Assembly (NCBI GenBank): GCA_947504045.1
Contig: CANNFY010000002.1
Coordinates: 186,001 to 250,000, forward strand
Origin: an uncultured Maribacter sp.
GTDB lineage: Bacteria > Bacteroidota > Bacteroidia > Flavobacteriales > Flavobacteriaceae
Length of the DNA stretch: 64,000 nt
Direction: 5' to 3'
In this document: one piece after another, positions 34,953 through 44,329 of the stretch
How positions within the stretch are numbered: position 1 is the first letter of the stretch
Layout: every line of letters begins with the position of its first letter
Translations under genes and position numbers: made by a program
Notes under the pieces: model-generated
Databases searched by the model: none
What the model was told of the DNA's origin: nothing
What the model saw: only the letters and a program-made list of their open reading frames with translations

Positions 34953-34964
34953 ATCGTATACGAT
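34953..34964. promoter_or_regulatory. candidate GntR/FCD operator
   Basis: ATCGTATACGAT, a perfect 12-bp palindrome matching the shape (ATNGTATACNAT) reported for FadR-subfamily sites. It lies between the regulator start at 34935 and the divergent lipoprotein at 35061, so it could control both. Confidence 0.6.
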
Positions 34965-35060
34965 TTTATGTTATTATTTATATAATACAGAATACTATAT
35001 AAAACACTAAAGACTAAAATTTTACGTTGTATTTAAATGAACCCAAATAAAAATATAGTA

Positions 35061-35861
35061 ATGAAAAATGTATTAAAAAAAACCACACAATTACTTTCCT
35101 TTTTAGCATTTACAATTGTCTTTTTTAGTTGTACAGAAGATGCAGAAAATACGAATAGTGGCACAATGGAAGAAAGTGAAATTTCATCTGTTTTAAATGC
35201 AGAAGCTGTTTCTAATACTGCAGATACAATAATAACAGACCTTTTTGAAGAAAATGGAGCAACCCAAAAACAAGCTAGTGTAAACAAGACAGATTGCTAT
35301 TCAATAACATATACAGATAACGGATATATAGCCACGTATAATAATTGCGTTTTAAATACATCTGATAATATTAATGGAAGTGTAGAAATTTCTTTTGAAA
35401 TTGAAAATGAGTCAATTTTATATACAGCAGATTACAGTGACTTTTATATAGGAGAAATTAAAATTAATGGTACAAAAAGTTTTGTTGTTGGTGTAGATAA
35501 TATGCAAAGTGCAACGTCTTTTTCGGTATCTAGTGATATTACTATGGTATTAGAAGATGATACTGTTATTTCTGAAAATGGCACCAAAATGGTAACATTA
35601 AATACAGGAGATACGGAGGAAACAGGCACTTTTACGGTAGATGGTGATTGGATGCTTACAGTAAACGAAACTAGATATATTATTGGTGTACAAAATGTTT
35701 TAGAAGGAGCCTTAGCTTGTGATTATCTTACGTCTGGTATTATGACAATAAATAAAAATGATTTAGAAGTAAAAGTTAATTTTGGAGATGGCTCTTGCGA
35801 TGCTGAAGCAACTATTATTTACCCTAATGGAATTACAGAAGACTTTATTTTAAACCAATAA
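35061..35861 (+). CDS. hypothetical lipoprotein, beta-rich
   Basis: A 266-residue lipoprotein from the ATG at 35061 (lipobox VFFSC, Cys24); the frame also allows a start at 35037, but the later one gives a proper signal peptide. The mature part is acidic (EDAENTNSGTMEESE) and then beta-strand-rich (YTDNGYIATYNNCVLNT, TFTVDGDWMLTVNETRYII), with paired Cys. No family recognised. It is divergent from the GntR regulator and shares its upstream palindrome; a terminator follows. Confidence 0.7.
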   Translation: MKNVLKKTTQLLSFLAFTIVFFSCTEDAENTNSGTMEESEISSVLNAEAVSNTADTIITDLFEENGATQKQASVNKTDCYSITYTDNGYIATYNNCVLNTSDNINGSVEISFEIENESILYTADYSDFYIGEIKINGTKSFVVGVDNMQSATSFSVSSDITMVLEDDTVISENGTKMVTLNTGDTEETGTFTVDGDWMLTVNETRYIIGVQNVLEGALACDYLTSGIMTINKNDLEVKVNFGDGSCDAEATIIYPNGITEDFILNQ

Positions 35862-35880
35862 TAAAATATATAGATAAACA

Positions 35881-35913
35881 AAAAAAGGCTTCGTAAAACA
35901 CGAAGCCTTTTTT
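35881..35913. terminator. bidirectional terminator between lipoprotein and cytochrome genes
   Basis: AAAAAAGGCTTCG, loop TAAAACA, CGAAGCCTTTTTT; perfect 13-bp arms. Confidence 0.88.
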
Positions 35914-35916
35914 ATT

Positions 35917-37377
35917 CTATAATGTTTTTAAATACTCTAGAACAGCTTTACGCTCTTCTTCTGTAAATTTATCTCCAAATTTATGACCACTATTTCCATA
36001 GCCTTTTAAGGTTGTATCGTAAGTATGTTTATCTTGTTGAAAAGTTTCTACCGTATAATTCCACCCTAATTTTACATAATCATAGTCCGAATTAATAAAA
36101 GTTCTTCTCCAATATTTTGGCCTTTTTGTACTGTTTAGCATGTCTTGTAAAGTAGGTACTGATCCATTGTGCAAATATGGCGCTGTAGCCCATATTCCAT
36201 CTAAAGGAGGTGCTATATAACCACCTTCTGGTGTTAACTGTAATGGGTTTGCATTATTCCCAAACCAACCTGTATTAAACCAATCTACAAAGTATTCGTT
36301 TTCTTCATTTACAGCAGTATAATGGTTTGATAATTCTGGGTCTGTTTCTATACTTTCTAATGCTACTAACAAATTAGGATACGATTCATTTTCTCCATAG
36401 GTTCCGTGGCATGTGGCACAAGTACCATTAAAAAGTGCTTTTCCCGTAGTTGCTAAACCCTCATCAATATCACCAGGATATTTTGGAGCCTCTAACGTTT
36501 CTATATACGCTAGAACATCTACCATATTCTGATCAATATCTTTAGCCTTTTCTACGTCAGTTAGAGTTAACATACTAGCACCTATCATAGATTTACAAAA
36601 ATCTAACCTTCCCATTGCATTATAAAAAATAGCATTTTTCTTTTTTAATAACCACCAAGCTGGAACATCCGTAGGTATAACTTCATCGGTTAGTTCAATA
36701 TACGGCTCATTAGACCATGCAAGTGTGTTTTTATCTCTATGAGAAACCAAAACTTCTGCAATTTTATTAGCCGTATTTACACCTCTACTTTTTGTTATTG
36801 TTTTAGGTGCTATAGCCTCAATACTTTTTCTAAATTGATCATAAGCTTCCCATTCTTCACTATTTTCTCCATAAAACAATGGAATAGCTACATTTAAAGT
36901 TTGCGTTTGTATTGCTCTGTTAATGGTAAAATCAGTATCATGGCTACCTAAACCAATTACATACTCATTATTAATTCTAGAAGAATGGCAACTTAAACAA
37001 TTGGGAGCAACTACCCGCACTCCATTACTTGCTGTTATTGCAGTATAATCATAACTAATTATTTCATTATCACCTGTTCTATTTAATACATTAGCACCAT
37101 TTCCATTACCCTGTACAAAGGCATTATATGGAATACCAGAACTCATATAATCTCCAGAAAGTAAATATTCTTTTCCATTTTCTACATTTCCAGTTCTTTG
37201 TTCTGAAAAGGGAATAGATTGTGTTTTTATTACAATAGATTCTTCTTCCTCTGGTTCAATATTTTCTGTTACAATATTACCATCTTTAGAGCAAGAAATA
37301 ACTACTTGGTTCATAATAAAACCAACAGTAATTATATAAAATAATTTTATAATTTTTGAAATATAAGTAACCCTCAT
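35917..37377 (-). CDS. di-heme cytochrome c lipoprotein (RoxA/MauG/peroxidase-like)
   Basis: A 486-residue secreted lipoprotein (lipobox VVISC, about residue 29) with two c-type heme sites, NCLSCH and CATCHG, spaced by about 210 residues. The C-terminal segment YIAPPLDGIWATAPYLHNGS is typical of the RoxA/cytochrome-c-peroxidase superfamily. The MauG/RoxA Tyr axial ligands were not assigned. It likely acts in periplasmic electron transfer, peroxide reduction or oxidative polymer cleavage. Monocistronic, with a terminator adjacent to its stop. Confidence 0.85.
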   Translation of the reverse strand: MRVTYISKIIKLFYIITVGFIMNQVVISCSKDGNIVTENIEPEEEESIVIKTQSIPFSEQRTGNVENGKEYLLSGDYMSSGIPYNAFVQGNGNGANVLNRTGDNEIISYDYTAITASNGVRVVAPNCLSCHSSRINNEYVIGLGSHDTDFTINRAIQTQTLNVAIPLFYGENSEEWEAYDQFRKSIEAIAPKTITKSRGVNTANKIAEVLVSHRDKNTLAWSNEPYIELTDEVIPTDVPAWWLLKKKNAIFYNAMGRLDFCKSMIGASMLTLTDVEKAKDIDQNMVDVLAYIETLEAPKYPGDIDEGLATTGKALFNGTCATCHGTYGENESYPNLLVALESIETDPELSNHYTAVNEENEYFVDWFNTGWFGNNANPLQLTPEGGYIAPPLDGIWATAPYLHNGSVPTLQDMLNSTKRPKYWRRTFINSDYDYVKLGWNYTVETFQQDKHTYDTTLKGYGNSGHKFGDKFTEEERKAVLEYLKTL

Positions 37378-37892
37378 AGCGTTATTGGCATCCTAATTTT
37401 TAAAAGTAAGCTATTACAACAATACTACAGGTTTATTCAGTTATTATGCTTCCTTTTATCGATTAAAAACATTATAAAACCTATTTAAAAAATCTATTTT
37501 TTATTAAATAATGTTATTCGTTTTTTTATTGAAAGGAAACTTTATTAAAAATAAATGCAAAAAAATATAGTTCTAATGCATTGTTATACTTGATACTATA
37601 TAAATTAAACTGCAAAAAATAAAACTTTAAAGTTTTAAATTATTCTTTCATAATAGTATAATTATTGTAACAAGTATAGTATTAAAACAAAGAGTATCTC
37701 CAATTTTTAGCATCAATTTTTTTTAAAATTTAGAAGAAATATTATCTTTACAGCAGGTTTAATGCAATATACAACCAGTAGATTACATTTATTAGGGTAA
37801 ATTTTTTTTCAAATCAAATTTTTTAGCACTCTTCAAATAATATTTCTATACTCATTAAGCCATACTAATAATACCCTAACTTAATAAGTACA
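37378..37892. other. 515-bp AT-rich intergenic region, no gene seen
   Basis: Upstream of both the cytochrome gene (reverse strand) and the cold-shock-domain gene. Nothing beyond short homopolymer runs and short frames was seen. It is long enough for a cold-shock-type 5' UTR, but no conserved element is recognised. Confidence 0.4.
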
Positions 37893-38351
37893 ATGGCAAA
37901 ATCGCAACAAACTTTTAATAAAAGTGAAAAAGAAAAAAAACGTTTAAAAAAACGTGAAGAAAAGAGAAAAAAAATGCTTGCTCGTAAAGAAGAAGCAAAA
38001 GAGAATGGAAAAAAAGGCATTCCAATGGCTTATGTAGATTTTAATGGTAATCTTGTAGACACTCCGCCAGACCCTTCTATGAAAGTTGAAATTGAAGCTG
38101 AAGATATTGTTTTAGGTATTCCTAAGAAAATTGAAGGAGAAGAAGAAGAGTTTGATCCAGTACGTAATGGTAAAGTATCTTTCTTTGATACTTCAAAAGG
38201 TTTTGGATTTATAATTGATACTGAAAACCAAGAAAAATACTTTTGTCATGTTAGTGGTCTTATTGATGAAATAGCAGAAAATGATAAAGTTTCTTTTGAA
38301 TTAGAAAAAGGAATGAAAGGCATGAATGCTGTACGTGTGAAGAAGATTTAA
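37893..38351 (+). CDS. cold-shock-domain protein with basic N-terminal extension
   Basis: A 152-residue protein whose C-terminal 65 residues are a cold-shock domain: NGKVSFFDTSKGFGFI (RNP1-like) and YFCHVSGL (RNP2-like), which binds single-stranded nucleic acid. The first 50 residues are extremely Lys/Glu-rich (KEKKRLKKREEKRKKML) and form a charged helix. This elongated CSD form recurs in flavobacteria. It is probably an RNA chaperone. A strong terminator follows at 38373. Confidence 0.92.
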   Translation: MAKSQQTFNKSEKEKKRLKKREEKRKKMLARKEEAKENGKKGIPMAYVDFNGNLVDTPPDPSMKVEIEAEDIVLGIPKKIEGEEEEFDPVRNGKVSFFDTSKGFGFIIDTENQEKYFCHVSGLIDEIAENDKVSFELEKGMKGMNAVRVKKI

Positions 38352-38372
38352 GCAGTAAAGCATATATAAAAC

Positions 38373-38406
38373 AAAAACTCCAATATAATTTATTGGAGTT
38401 TTTTTA
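38373..38406 (+). terminator. terminator after the cold-shock-domain gene
   Basis: AAAAACTCCAA, 9-nt loop, TTGGAGTTTTT and further T residues, 21 bp after the stop. Confidence 0.85.
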
Positions 38407-38554
38407 TTAAAGCAAAATGCGTTTTTATAATTACAGTAATATTAATACTACAATAGAAGAATGTAAAATTACCAATAGTCTTTATTTTTAAGCATTTAAA
38501 CAAATAGGGGTGTAGTTTTTTACAAAAAACTTCTTTAAACCCTATAAAAGGCCG

Positions 38555-38562
38555 TAATTTTG
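38555..38562 (+). promoter_or_regulatory. candidate -7 element for helicase copy 2
   Basis: TAATTTTG matches TANNTTTG. It lies only 12 nt before the ATG at 38575, so the in-frame ATG at 38584 may be the true start. Confidence 0.45.
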
Positions 38563-38574
38563 CATTCCTGAGAA

Positions 38575-40137
38575 ATGAAAGGTATGGCAAACTTATCACA
38601 CGAAGTACAAGAAAAAAAAACAGACAAAGAACTTTATAGTTATCAAAAAGGAGCAATTGATCAAGTTTTTGAAAAATTTGATTCCGCACCAGATGATTAT
38701 CATCTATTATACCAGCTACCAACAGGTGGTGGTAAAACAGTAATTTTCTCAGAATTAGTTAGGCAATACTTAAAAAACCACAATAAGAAGGTTTTAGTAA
38801 TGACACACCGTGTAGAACTTTGTAACCAAACTTCTAAAATGCTTACTAGTTTTGGAGTAGTAAACAAAGTGGTTAATAGTACTGCAAACCTTGATGACCA
38901 AGATGAATACGTTTGTTTTGTGGCAATGGTTGAAACTTTAAATAACAGATTAAATGATGATATGCTAGACATATCGGACGTTGGATTAGTTATTATTGAT
39001 GAAGCACACTACAACTCTTTTAATAAATTATTTAAATTTTTTAATAATTCTTTTATACTTGGTGTAACAGCAACACCACTAAGTTCTAACAAGAACTTAC
39101 CAATGAAAGATAATTATGATGAACTAATTGCAGGGGAAAGTATTGGTTCGCTTATAGAAAATGAGTTTTTAGCAAAAGCGGAAGTTTTTCAGTATGATAT
39201 GGGTCTTACTTCTTTAGAAGTTGGTTCTAATGGAGACTATACCGTTAAATCTTCTGAAGACCTTTATTCTAGCCCAGCCATGTTAGAAAAGCTTTTAGAG
39301 GCTTATAAAAAACACTCTAAAGGTAAAAAAACTCTTATTTTTAATAATGGTATTAACACCTCTATTCATGTATATCATACATTTGATGCAGCAGGAATTC
39401 CTGTTAGACATTTAGATAATACTGCCACAAAAAAACAACGAAAAGAAATTTTAAAATGGTTTAAAGAAACTCCAGATGCAGTACTAACATCTGTAAGTAT
39501 CTTAACTACTGGTTTTGATGAACCTACTATTGATACTATTATTTTAAATAGAGCAACAAAATCGTTAACCTTATACTATCAAATGATTGGTCGTGGTTCT
39601 CGTATTTTAAATAATAAATCTTCCTTTAAAGTTATTGATTTAGGTAACAATTACTACAGATTTGGCCCTTGGGGAGCAGATTTAGATTGGCAAACTATAT
39701 TTAATAATCCTAATTTCTATATGGATAGATTACAGGATGATGAAGATATAGAAGCTAATTTTAGACATGAAATGTCCGAAGAAGTTAGGGCAGAATTTTC
39801 TAAGTCTGAAGAAGTGTATTTTGATATAAAAGCAACATACATTAGTGCAACTTCTAAAGGAGAATCTTCTAAAGTAGTTTTAGAACGCTCTATAGCGCAA
39901 CACGCATATATTTGTATAGAAAATAGTGAAGATGTGTACGATGCTCTAGGGTTAGCCAAGTTACTAACCGAAGACATTAATAACAGAATACAAACCTATG
40001 CTAAATGTATAAGTAGAAGTACATTTAACTTTTTGCATTGGTTAAAAGACGATTATAAAAAGAAATTAAATGCTTATTTAAGAGCTAATTTTGATACTGT
40101 ATTTGAAGAAATAAATGGTTTTCCACCTGAGGAATAA
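38575..40137 (+). CDS. RadD-like superfamily II DEAH helicase, copy 2
   Basis: A 520-residue paralogue of the helicase at 18095, similar over nearly its whole length. Walker A QLPTGGGKT (Lys54), IIDEAHYNSF, VTATPLSSN, TTGFDEPTIDTIILNRATK and QMIGRGSRILNN are complete, and the C-terminal third (VVLERSIAQHAYICIENSED) matches the C-terminal third of the first copy. MANLSHEV from 38584 is an alternative start. Unlike copy 1 it stands alone, with its own promoter element and terminator. Two copies suggest duplication with separated roles; function is inferred from RadD. Confidence 0.88.
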   Translation: MKGMANLSHEVQEKKTDKELYSYQKGAIDQVFEKFDSAPDDYHLLYQLPTGGGKTVIFSELVRQYLKNHNKKVLVMTHRVELCNQTSKMLTSFGVVNKVVNSTANLDDQDEYVCFVAMVETLNNRLNDDMLDISDVGLVIIDEAHYNSFNKLFKFFNNSFILGVTATPLSSNKNLPMKDNYDELIAGESIGSLIENEFLAKAEVFQYDMGLTSLEVGSNGDYTVKSSEDLYSSPAMLEKLLEAYKKHSKGKKTLIFNNGINTSIHVYHTFDAAGIPVRHLDNTATKKQRKEILKWFKETPDAVLTSVSILTTGFDEPTIDTIILNRATKSLTLYYQMIGRGSRILNNKSSFKVIDLGNNYYRFGPWGADLDWQTIFNNPNFYMDRLQDDEDIEANFRHEMSEEVRAEFSKSEEVYFDIKATYISATSKGESSKVVLERSIAQHAYICIENSEDVYDALGLAKLLTEDINNRIQTYAKCISRSTFNFLHWLKDDYKKKLNAYLRANFDTVFEEINGFPPEE

Positions 40138-40158
40138 AAATCTAAATTAAAAGGTTAT

Positions 40159-40198
40159 AACGTCCAATTTGTATAGTTACAATTGGACGTTTTTTTTG
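40159..40198 (+). terminator. terminator after helicase copy 2
   Basis: AACGTCCAATTTGTA, loop TAGT, TACAATTGGACGTT with one bulged T, then a T run. Confidence 0.8.
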
Positions 40199-40298
40199 AA
40201 TTTAATTTAAATTATTCAAAAAAAAATAAAGCTTTTGAAGTTTTTTATATGTAATTTCATTTTTTTAACAAAAAAATTAACCTTTTAATAAAAAATTT

Positions 40299-41291
40299 AT
40301 GCATTCGTTTACAATCCAAGAGATTAACGCTATTTTGTCAGGAGAATTAATAGGAAGCACTTCTGCAAAAATTACAGGCCTTAATCAACTAAAAGATGCT
40401 ACTCAAAACCAAGTAACTTTTATTGGAGATAAAAAACATGCTAAATATTGGAAAGATTCTAACGCATGTGCTGCTATTGTAAACGAAAAAATAGAGGTAG
40501 AAGTAAAAGAAAATCAGGCAATTATAAAAGTAAAGAGTGCAGATCTAGCAATGGCTAAATTACTAGAAGTATTTAGTCCTGAGCCACCTGTTTTTGACTC
40601 CGAAATACATCCTACAGCTGTAATACATAAAACTGCAACAATAGCTAAAGGGGCAAAAATTGGTGCTAACAGTTATATTGGAAAAAATGTAGTAATTGAA
40701 GAAGGGGTTTTTATATACCCAAATGTTAGTATTTTTGATGACTCTAAAATAGGAGCAAATACAACAATTTGGTCTGGTACCGTAATTAGAGAACGCTCTA
40801 AAATTGGAAGTCATTGTATTTTTCATAATAATGTTAGTATTGGTGCAGATGGTTTTGGATACCGACCAAGTGAAGATGGTAAAGGACTTGTTAAAATTCC
40901 ACATATTGGAAATGTAATTATTGGTAACTATGTAGAAATTGGTGCTAACTCTTGTATAGATAGAGGTAAATTTAGCTCTACAATCTTAGGAGATGGCTGT
41001 AAAATAGATAATCTAGTACAAATAGGCCATAATTGTGTTTTAGGACGTTGTTGCATAATGGCTGGCAGTAGCGGACTTGCTGGTTCTGTTACTTTAGGAG
41101 ACGGAGTAATAATAGGGGGTAGTGCCTCTATAAATGACCATACAACCATACACGCTGGTGCAAAAGTAGGTGCTGGTTCTGGTGTGGTTAGCGATGTTCC
41201 TGCTGGTAAAACCGTTTTAGGGTATCCTGCTTGTGATTCTAGAGATATGCTTAAACAATGGGTAGCACTTAGAAGATTAGTAAACAAATAA
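40299..41291 (+). CDS. lpxD: UDP-3-O-acylglucosamine N-acyltransferase
   Basis: Adds the N-linked hydroxy-acyl chain in lipid A synthesis. The 330-residue chain has the LpxD N-terminal domain ([16 protein letters not shown]) and a left-handed beta-helix of hexapeptide repeats ([19 protein letters not shown]). The catalytic His lies in IGHNCVLG, followed by [10 protein letters not shown]. The terminal helical segment ([12 protein letters not shown]) completes the trimer fold. Flavobacteria commonly encode more than one LpxD-like protein; this one is not beside lpxA or lpxC. Confidence 0.93.
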   Translation: MHSFTIQEINAILSGELIGSTSAKITGLNQLKDATQNQVTFIGDKKHAKYWKDSNACAAIVNEKIEVEVKENQAIIKVKSADLAMAKLLEVFSPEPPVFDSEIHPTAVIHKTATIAKGAKIGANSYIGKNVVIEEGVFIYPNVSIFDDSKIGANTTIWSGTVIRERSKIGSHCIFHNNVSIGADGFGYRPSEDGKGLVKIPHIGNVIIGNYVEIGANSCIDRGKFSSTILGDGCKIDNLVQIGHNCVLGRCCIMAGSSGLAGSVTLGDGVIIGGSASINDHTTIHAGAKVGAGSGVVSDVPAGKTVLGYPACDSRDMLKQWVALRRLVNK

Positions 41292-41359
41292 ACTTAAAGG
41301 GTTTAAAATCAGGCACTATTATATCTTTTTATTTATGTAAACTTGCACTATAATGTAGC

Positions 41360-41367
41360 TATCTTTG
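41360..41367 (+). promoter_or_regulatory. candidate -7 promoter element for the DEAD-box gene
   Basis: TATCTTTG matches TANNTTTG and ends 14 nt before the ATG at 41382. A TTG at 41343 lies upstream, spaced slightly less than usual. Confidence 0.5.
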
Positions 41368-41381
41368 CAAAAATTTAGTGT

Positions 41382-42737
41382 ATGCAATCTTTTAACGATT
41401 TTAAAATAGGAACACCATTACGCAATGCTATTGCAGATATGGGGTTTACCCAACCAACACCAATACAATCTAAAGCTTTTCCGGTAATAATGTCTGGTAA
41501 AGATATGATTGGTATTGCGCAAACTGGAACAGGAAAAACTTTTGCATATATGCTTCCTGTGCTACAAAATCTTACTTATTCAGAACAAATACACCCACGA
41601 GTTTTAGTAGTTGTACCAACAAGAGAATTAGTTTTACAAGTAGTAGAAGAAATTGAAAAATTTACGAAATATAAGAATGTAAGAACATTGGCTATATATG
41701 GTGGCACCAATATAAACACCCAAAAAATGGCTGTAATGCAAGGAGCAGATATTATTGTGGCAACTCCTGGTAGATTATATGATTTAGTTTTAAGCCATGC
41801 CTTAAAATTAAAAGAAGTTCGGAAGTTGATTATTGATGAAGTAGATGTAATGTTAGACCTAGGTTTTCGTTTTCAACTTACCAACATTATGGATCTATTA
41901 CCTAAGCGTAGACAAAACATAATGTTCTCAGCCACAATGACAGATGAGATTGAAAACCTAATTACCAATTTCTTTAAAGATACCCAAAAAGTATCTATTG
42001 CATTAAGTGGAACTCCTTTAAACAATATTACACAAAACAGTTATGCTGTTCCAAATTTTTACACCAAAGCAAATCTTCTAGTAGATCTTTTACAAAACGT
42101 AGAACAATTTAATAAGGTATTGGTATTTGTATCTAATAAGAAAAGTGCCGATCGTTTATTTGAGGTTTTAGAAGATATTTATAGTGAAGAAATATGCTTA
42201 ATACACTCTAATAAAACACAAAATTATAGAATACGTTCTATCCGTCAATTTGATGAAGGTAAAAATAGAATATTAGTTACTACGGATGTTATGGCTCGTG
42301 GATTAGATTTAGATAATATATCCCATGTTATAAATTTTGACACACCATCTTATCCTGAAAATTATATCCATAGAATAGGAAGAACTGGTAGAGCAGAAAA
42401 AAAAGGAGATTCGTTATTGTTTTTTACTCCTAAAGAAGAAGAACATAAAAATGCTATAGAAGAGCTAATGGGCATTACTATTCCACAAATTTCTTTTCCA
42501 GAACATGTAGAAATTTCTGAAAAGAAAACTCCTGAGGAAAGACCAAAAATGATGGAACCTAATAACCCTGTAAAAATTAGAGAAGAAGATGCTCCAGGTC
42601 CAAGTTTTCATGAGAAATCTGAAAAAAATAAAAAAACGAATCAGGGTGGATCTTACAAACGAATTATAGAAAAGAAATACAAAAAAAGAAAAACAAAAGG
42701 AGATAAAAATTATAATAAGAGAAACAAACGCAAATAA
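41382..42737 (+). CDS. DEAD-box-type RNA helicase (RhlE-like) with DEVD box
   Basis: A 451-residue RNA helicase: Q-motif [13 protein letters not shown], Walker [28 protein letters not shown], and HRIGRTGRA. Motif II reads [10 protein letters not shown], so the DEAD box is DEVD; Ala-to-Val here is rare but keeps the catalytic Asp and Glu. The last 70 residues are a Lys/Arg-rich tail ([18 protein letters not shown]) for RNA contact. It likely acts in ribosome assembly or RNA decay, often cold-induced. The zinc-ribbon SDR gene begins 37 bp downstream. Confidence 0.92.
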   Translation: MQSFNDFKIGTPLRNAIADMGFTQPTPIQSKAFPVIMSGKDMIGIAQTGTGKTFAYMLPVLQNLTYSEQIHPRVLVVVPTRELVLQVVEEIEKFTKYKNVRTLAIYGGTNINTQKMAVMQGADIIVATPGRLYDLVLSHALKLKEVRKLIIDEVDVMLDLGFRFQLTNIMDLLPKRRQNIMFSATMTDEIENLITNFFKDTQKVSIALSGTPLNNITQNSYAVPNFYTKANLLVDLLQNVEQFNKVLVFVSNKKSADRLFEVLEDIYSEEICLIHSNKTQNYRIRSIRQFDEGKNRILVTTDVMARGLDLDNISHVINFDTPSYPENYIHRIGRTGRAEKKGDSLLFFTPKEEEHKNAIEELMGITIPQISFPEHVEISEKKTPEERPKMMEPNNPVKIREEDAPGPSFHEKSEKNKKTNQGGSYKRIIEKKYKKRKTKGDKNYNKRNKRK

Positions 42738-42774
42738 ATGCAAACTCTTAAATTGTTTTATTCGATATAATTTT

Positions 42775-44328
42775 ATGAATAATAAAGAAGATCTAGAAAG
42801 CCAAAATAAAATTAGTGAGTCCGAAATAGATAAGTGTATTTCTATACTTGAGCATTTGATTGATAATACGAATGAAATTTTTGAAATTTCTAAAGAAAAA
42901 AGAATTGCTTTATTAAAAGCTAGCGGTAAGTTATCAAGACCCAATAGAGAAGAGTTTTCTAGAAGAAAAAAAGATGCTAAAAAAGCTCAAAAAAGAAAAC
43001 AAGCTGCTAGAGACAAAAATGCTCGTAAAGAAACAGGTATACGTAGTGCCAGAGAAACGGTAGTTTTTGTAGCACCTAAGCTACTACCAGAAGCAGAGGT
43101 TAAAAATAAAAACCTACAGGAACTAGAGTCTCCTAGAAATTGCTATGTATGTAAAACACTTTTTACACAATTGCATCATTTTTACGATACTATGTGTACC
43201 GAATGTGGCGATTTTAATTATGCTAAACGTTTTCAAACCACAGACTTATCTGGGCAAGTTGCCGTAATTACAGGATCTAGATTAAAAATAGGCTATCATA
43301 TTACATTAATGCTTTTACGTGCTGGCGCAACTGTTGTTGCTACAACTCGTTTTCCTGTAGATTCTGCCTTACGTTTTTCTAAAGAAGAAGATTTTACACA
43401 GTGGGGGCATAGATTAAAAATTCATGGTTTAGATTTAAGGCATATACCTAGTGTAGAAATATTTTGCAATTTTATAGAGCAAAAATATGACCGCTTAGAC
43501 ATTTTAATAAATAATGCTGCTCAGACCGTAAGAAGACCAGCAGGGTTTTATAAACATTTAATGCCTAACGAAGAGTTGCCTATAGATCAACTTCCAAAAT
43601 ATGCTGCAGATTTATTGCAGGACCACACTAATTGCTTAACCGAATTAAAACAATTACGAACAACTGCCTCTCCTAATCAAAATATGCCGGTAACTTGGCA
43701 TGGTCCAGAACCGGGTATTGGTATTCGTGCTTCCGCAAAATTATCGCAAATACCCTATAGTTTTGATAACTCTTTGCAAGCTCAAGAAGTTTTTCCAGAA
43801 GGAGAATTAGATGCCGATTTACAACAAGTAGACTTGCGTAAAACAAATAGTTGGAGGCTTAAGTTAGGAGAAATTGAAACTACCGAAATGATAGAGGTAC
43901 AATTAGTAAATTCGGTTGCTCCGTTTGTACTTTGTAATCGTTTGTCTGAGGTAATGAAGAAAGACAATACTGGCAAAAAGCATATTATTAATGTTTCTGC
44001 TATGGAGGGTAAATTCCATCGTTTTTTTAAAGAAGACAGGCATCCACATACCAATATGGCTAAAGCAGCATTAAATATGCTTACACACACCGCTGCTGGT
44101 AGTTTGGCTAAAGACGGAATTTATATTAACGCTGTAGATACTGGTTGGGTAACCGATGAGGACCCTGTAGAATTAGCTAAGAAAAAAGAGGAATTACACG
44201 ATTTTCAACCTCCATTAGATATTGTAGATGGAGCAGCTAGAGTAATGGATCCATTAATAGATGGCATTAATACAGGAAAACACTGGTCTGGAAAGTTTTT
44301 AAAAGATTACCGCCCTATAGATTGGTAG
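42775..44328 (+). CDS. zinc-ribbon/SDR fusion lacking the catalytic tyrosine
   Basis: A 517-residue protein. Residues 1-90 are a charged helical region ([16 protein letters not shown]-like), 123-144 hold Cys123xxCys126 and Cys141xxCys144, a probable zinc ribbon ([17 protein letters not shown]), and from about 160 an SDR Rossmann domain begins with [12 protein letters not shown], lacking the usual second Gly. A long insert (270-360) separates it from [10 protein letters not shown], then [11 protein letters not shown], where Thr replaces the catalytic Tyr of YxxxK. It probably binds a nucleotide cofactor without standard dehydrogenase chemistry. It follows a RNA helicase gene, so nucleic-acid binding by the zinc ribbon and basic helices is plausible (inference). 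Its stop is 1 bp from the MBL gene start. Confidence 0.8.
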   Translation: MNNKEDLESQNKISESEIDKCISILEHLIDNTNEIFEISKEKRIALLKASGKLSRPNREEFSRRKKDAKKAQKRKQAARDKNARKETGIRSARETVVFVAPKLLPEAEVKNKNLQELESPRNCYVCKTLFTQLHHFYDTMCTECGDFNYAKRFQTTDLSGQVAVITGSRLKIGYHITLMLLRAGATVVATTRFPVDSALRFSKEEDFTQWGHRLKIHGLDLRHIPSVEIFCNFIEQKYDRLDILINNAAQTVRRPAGFYKHLMPNEELPIDQLPKYAADLLQDHTNCLTELKQLRTTASPNQNMPVTWHGPEPGIGIRASAKLSQIPYSFDNSLQAQEVFPEGELDADLQQVDLRKTNSWRLKLGEIETTEMIEVQLVNSVAPFVLCNRLSEVMKKDNTGKKHIINVSAMEGKFHRFFKEDRHPHTNMAKAALNMLTHTAAGSLAKDGIYINAVDTGWVTDEDPVELAKKKEELHDFQPPLDIVDGAARVMDPLIDGINTGKHWSGKFLKDYRPIDW

Positions 44329-44329
44329 A

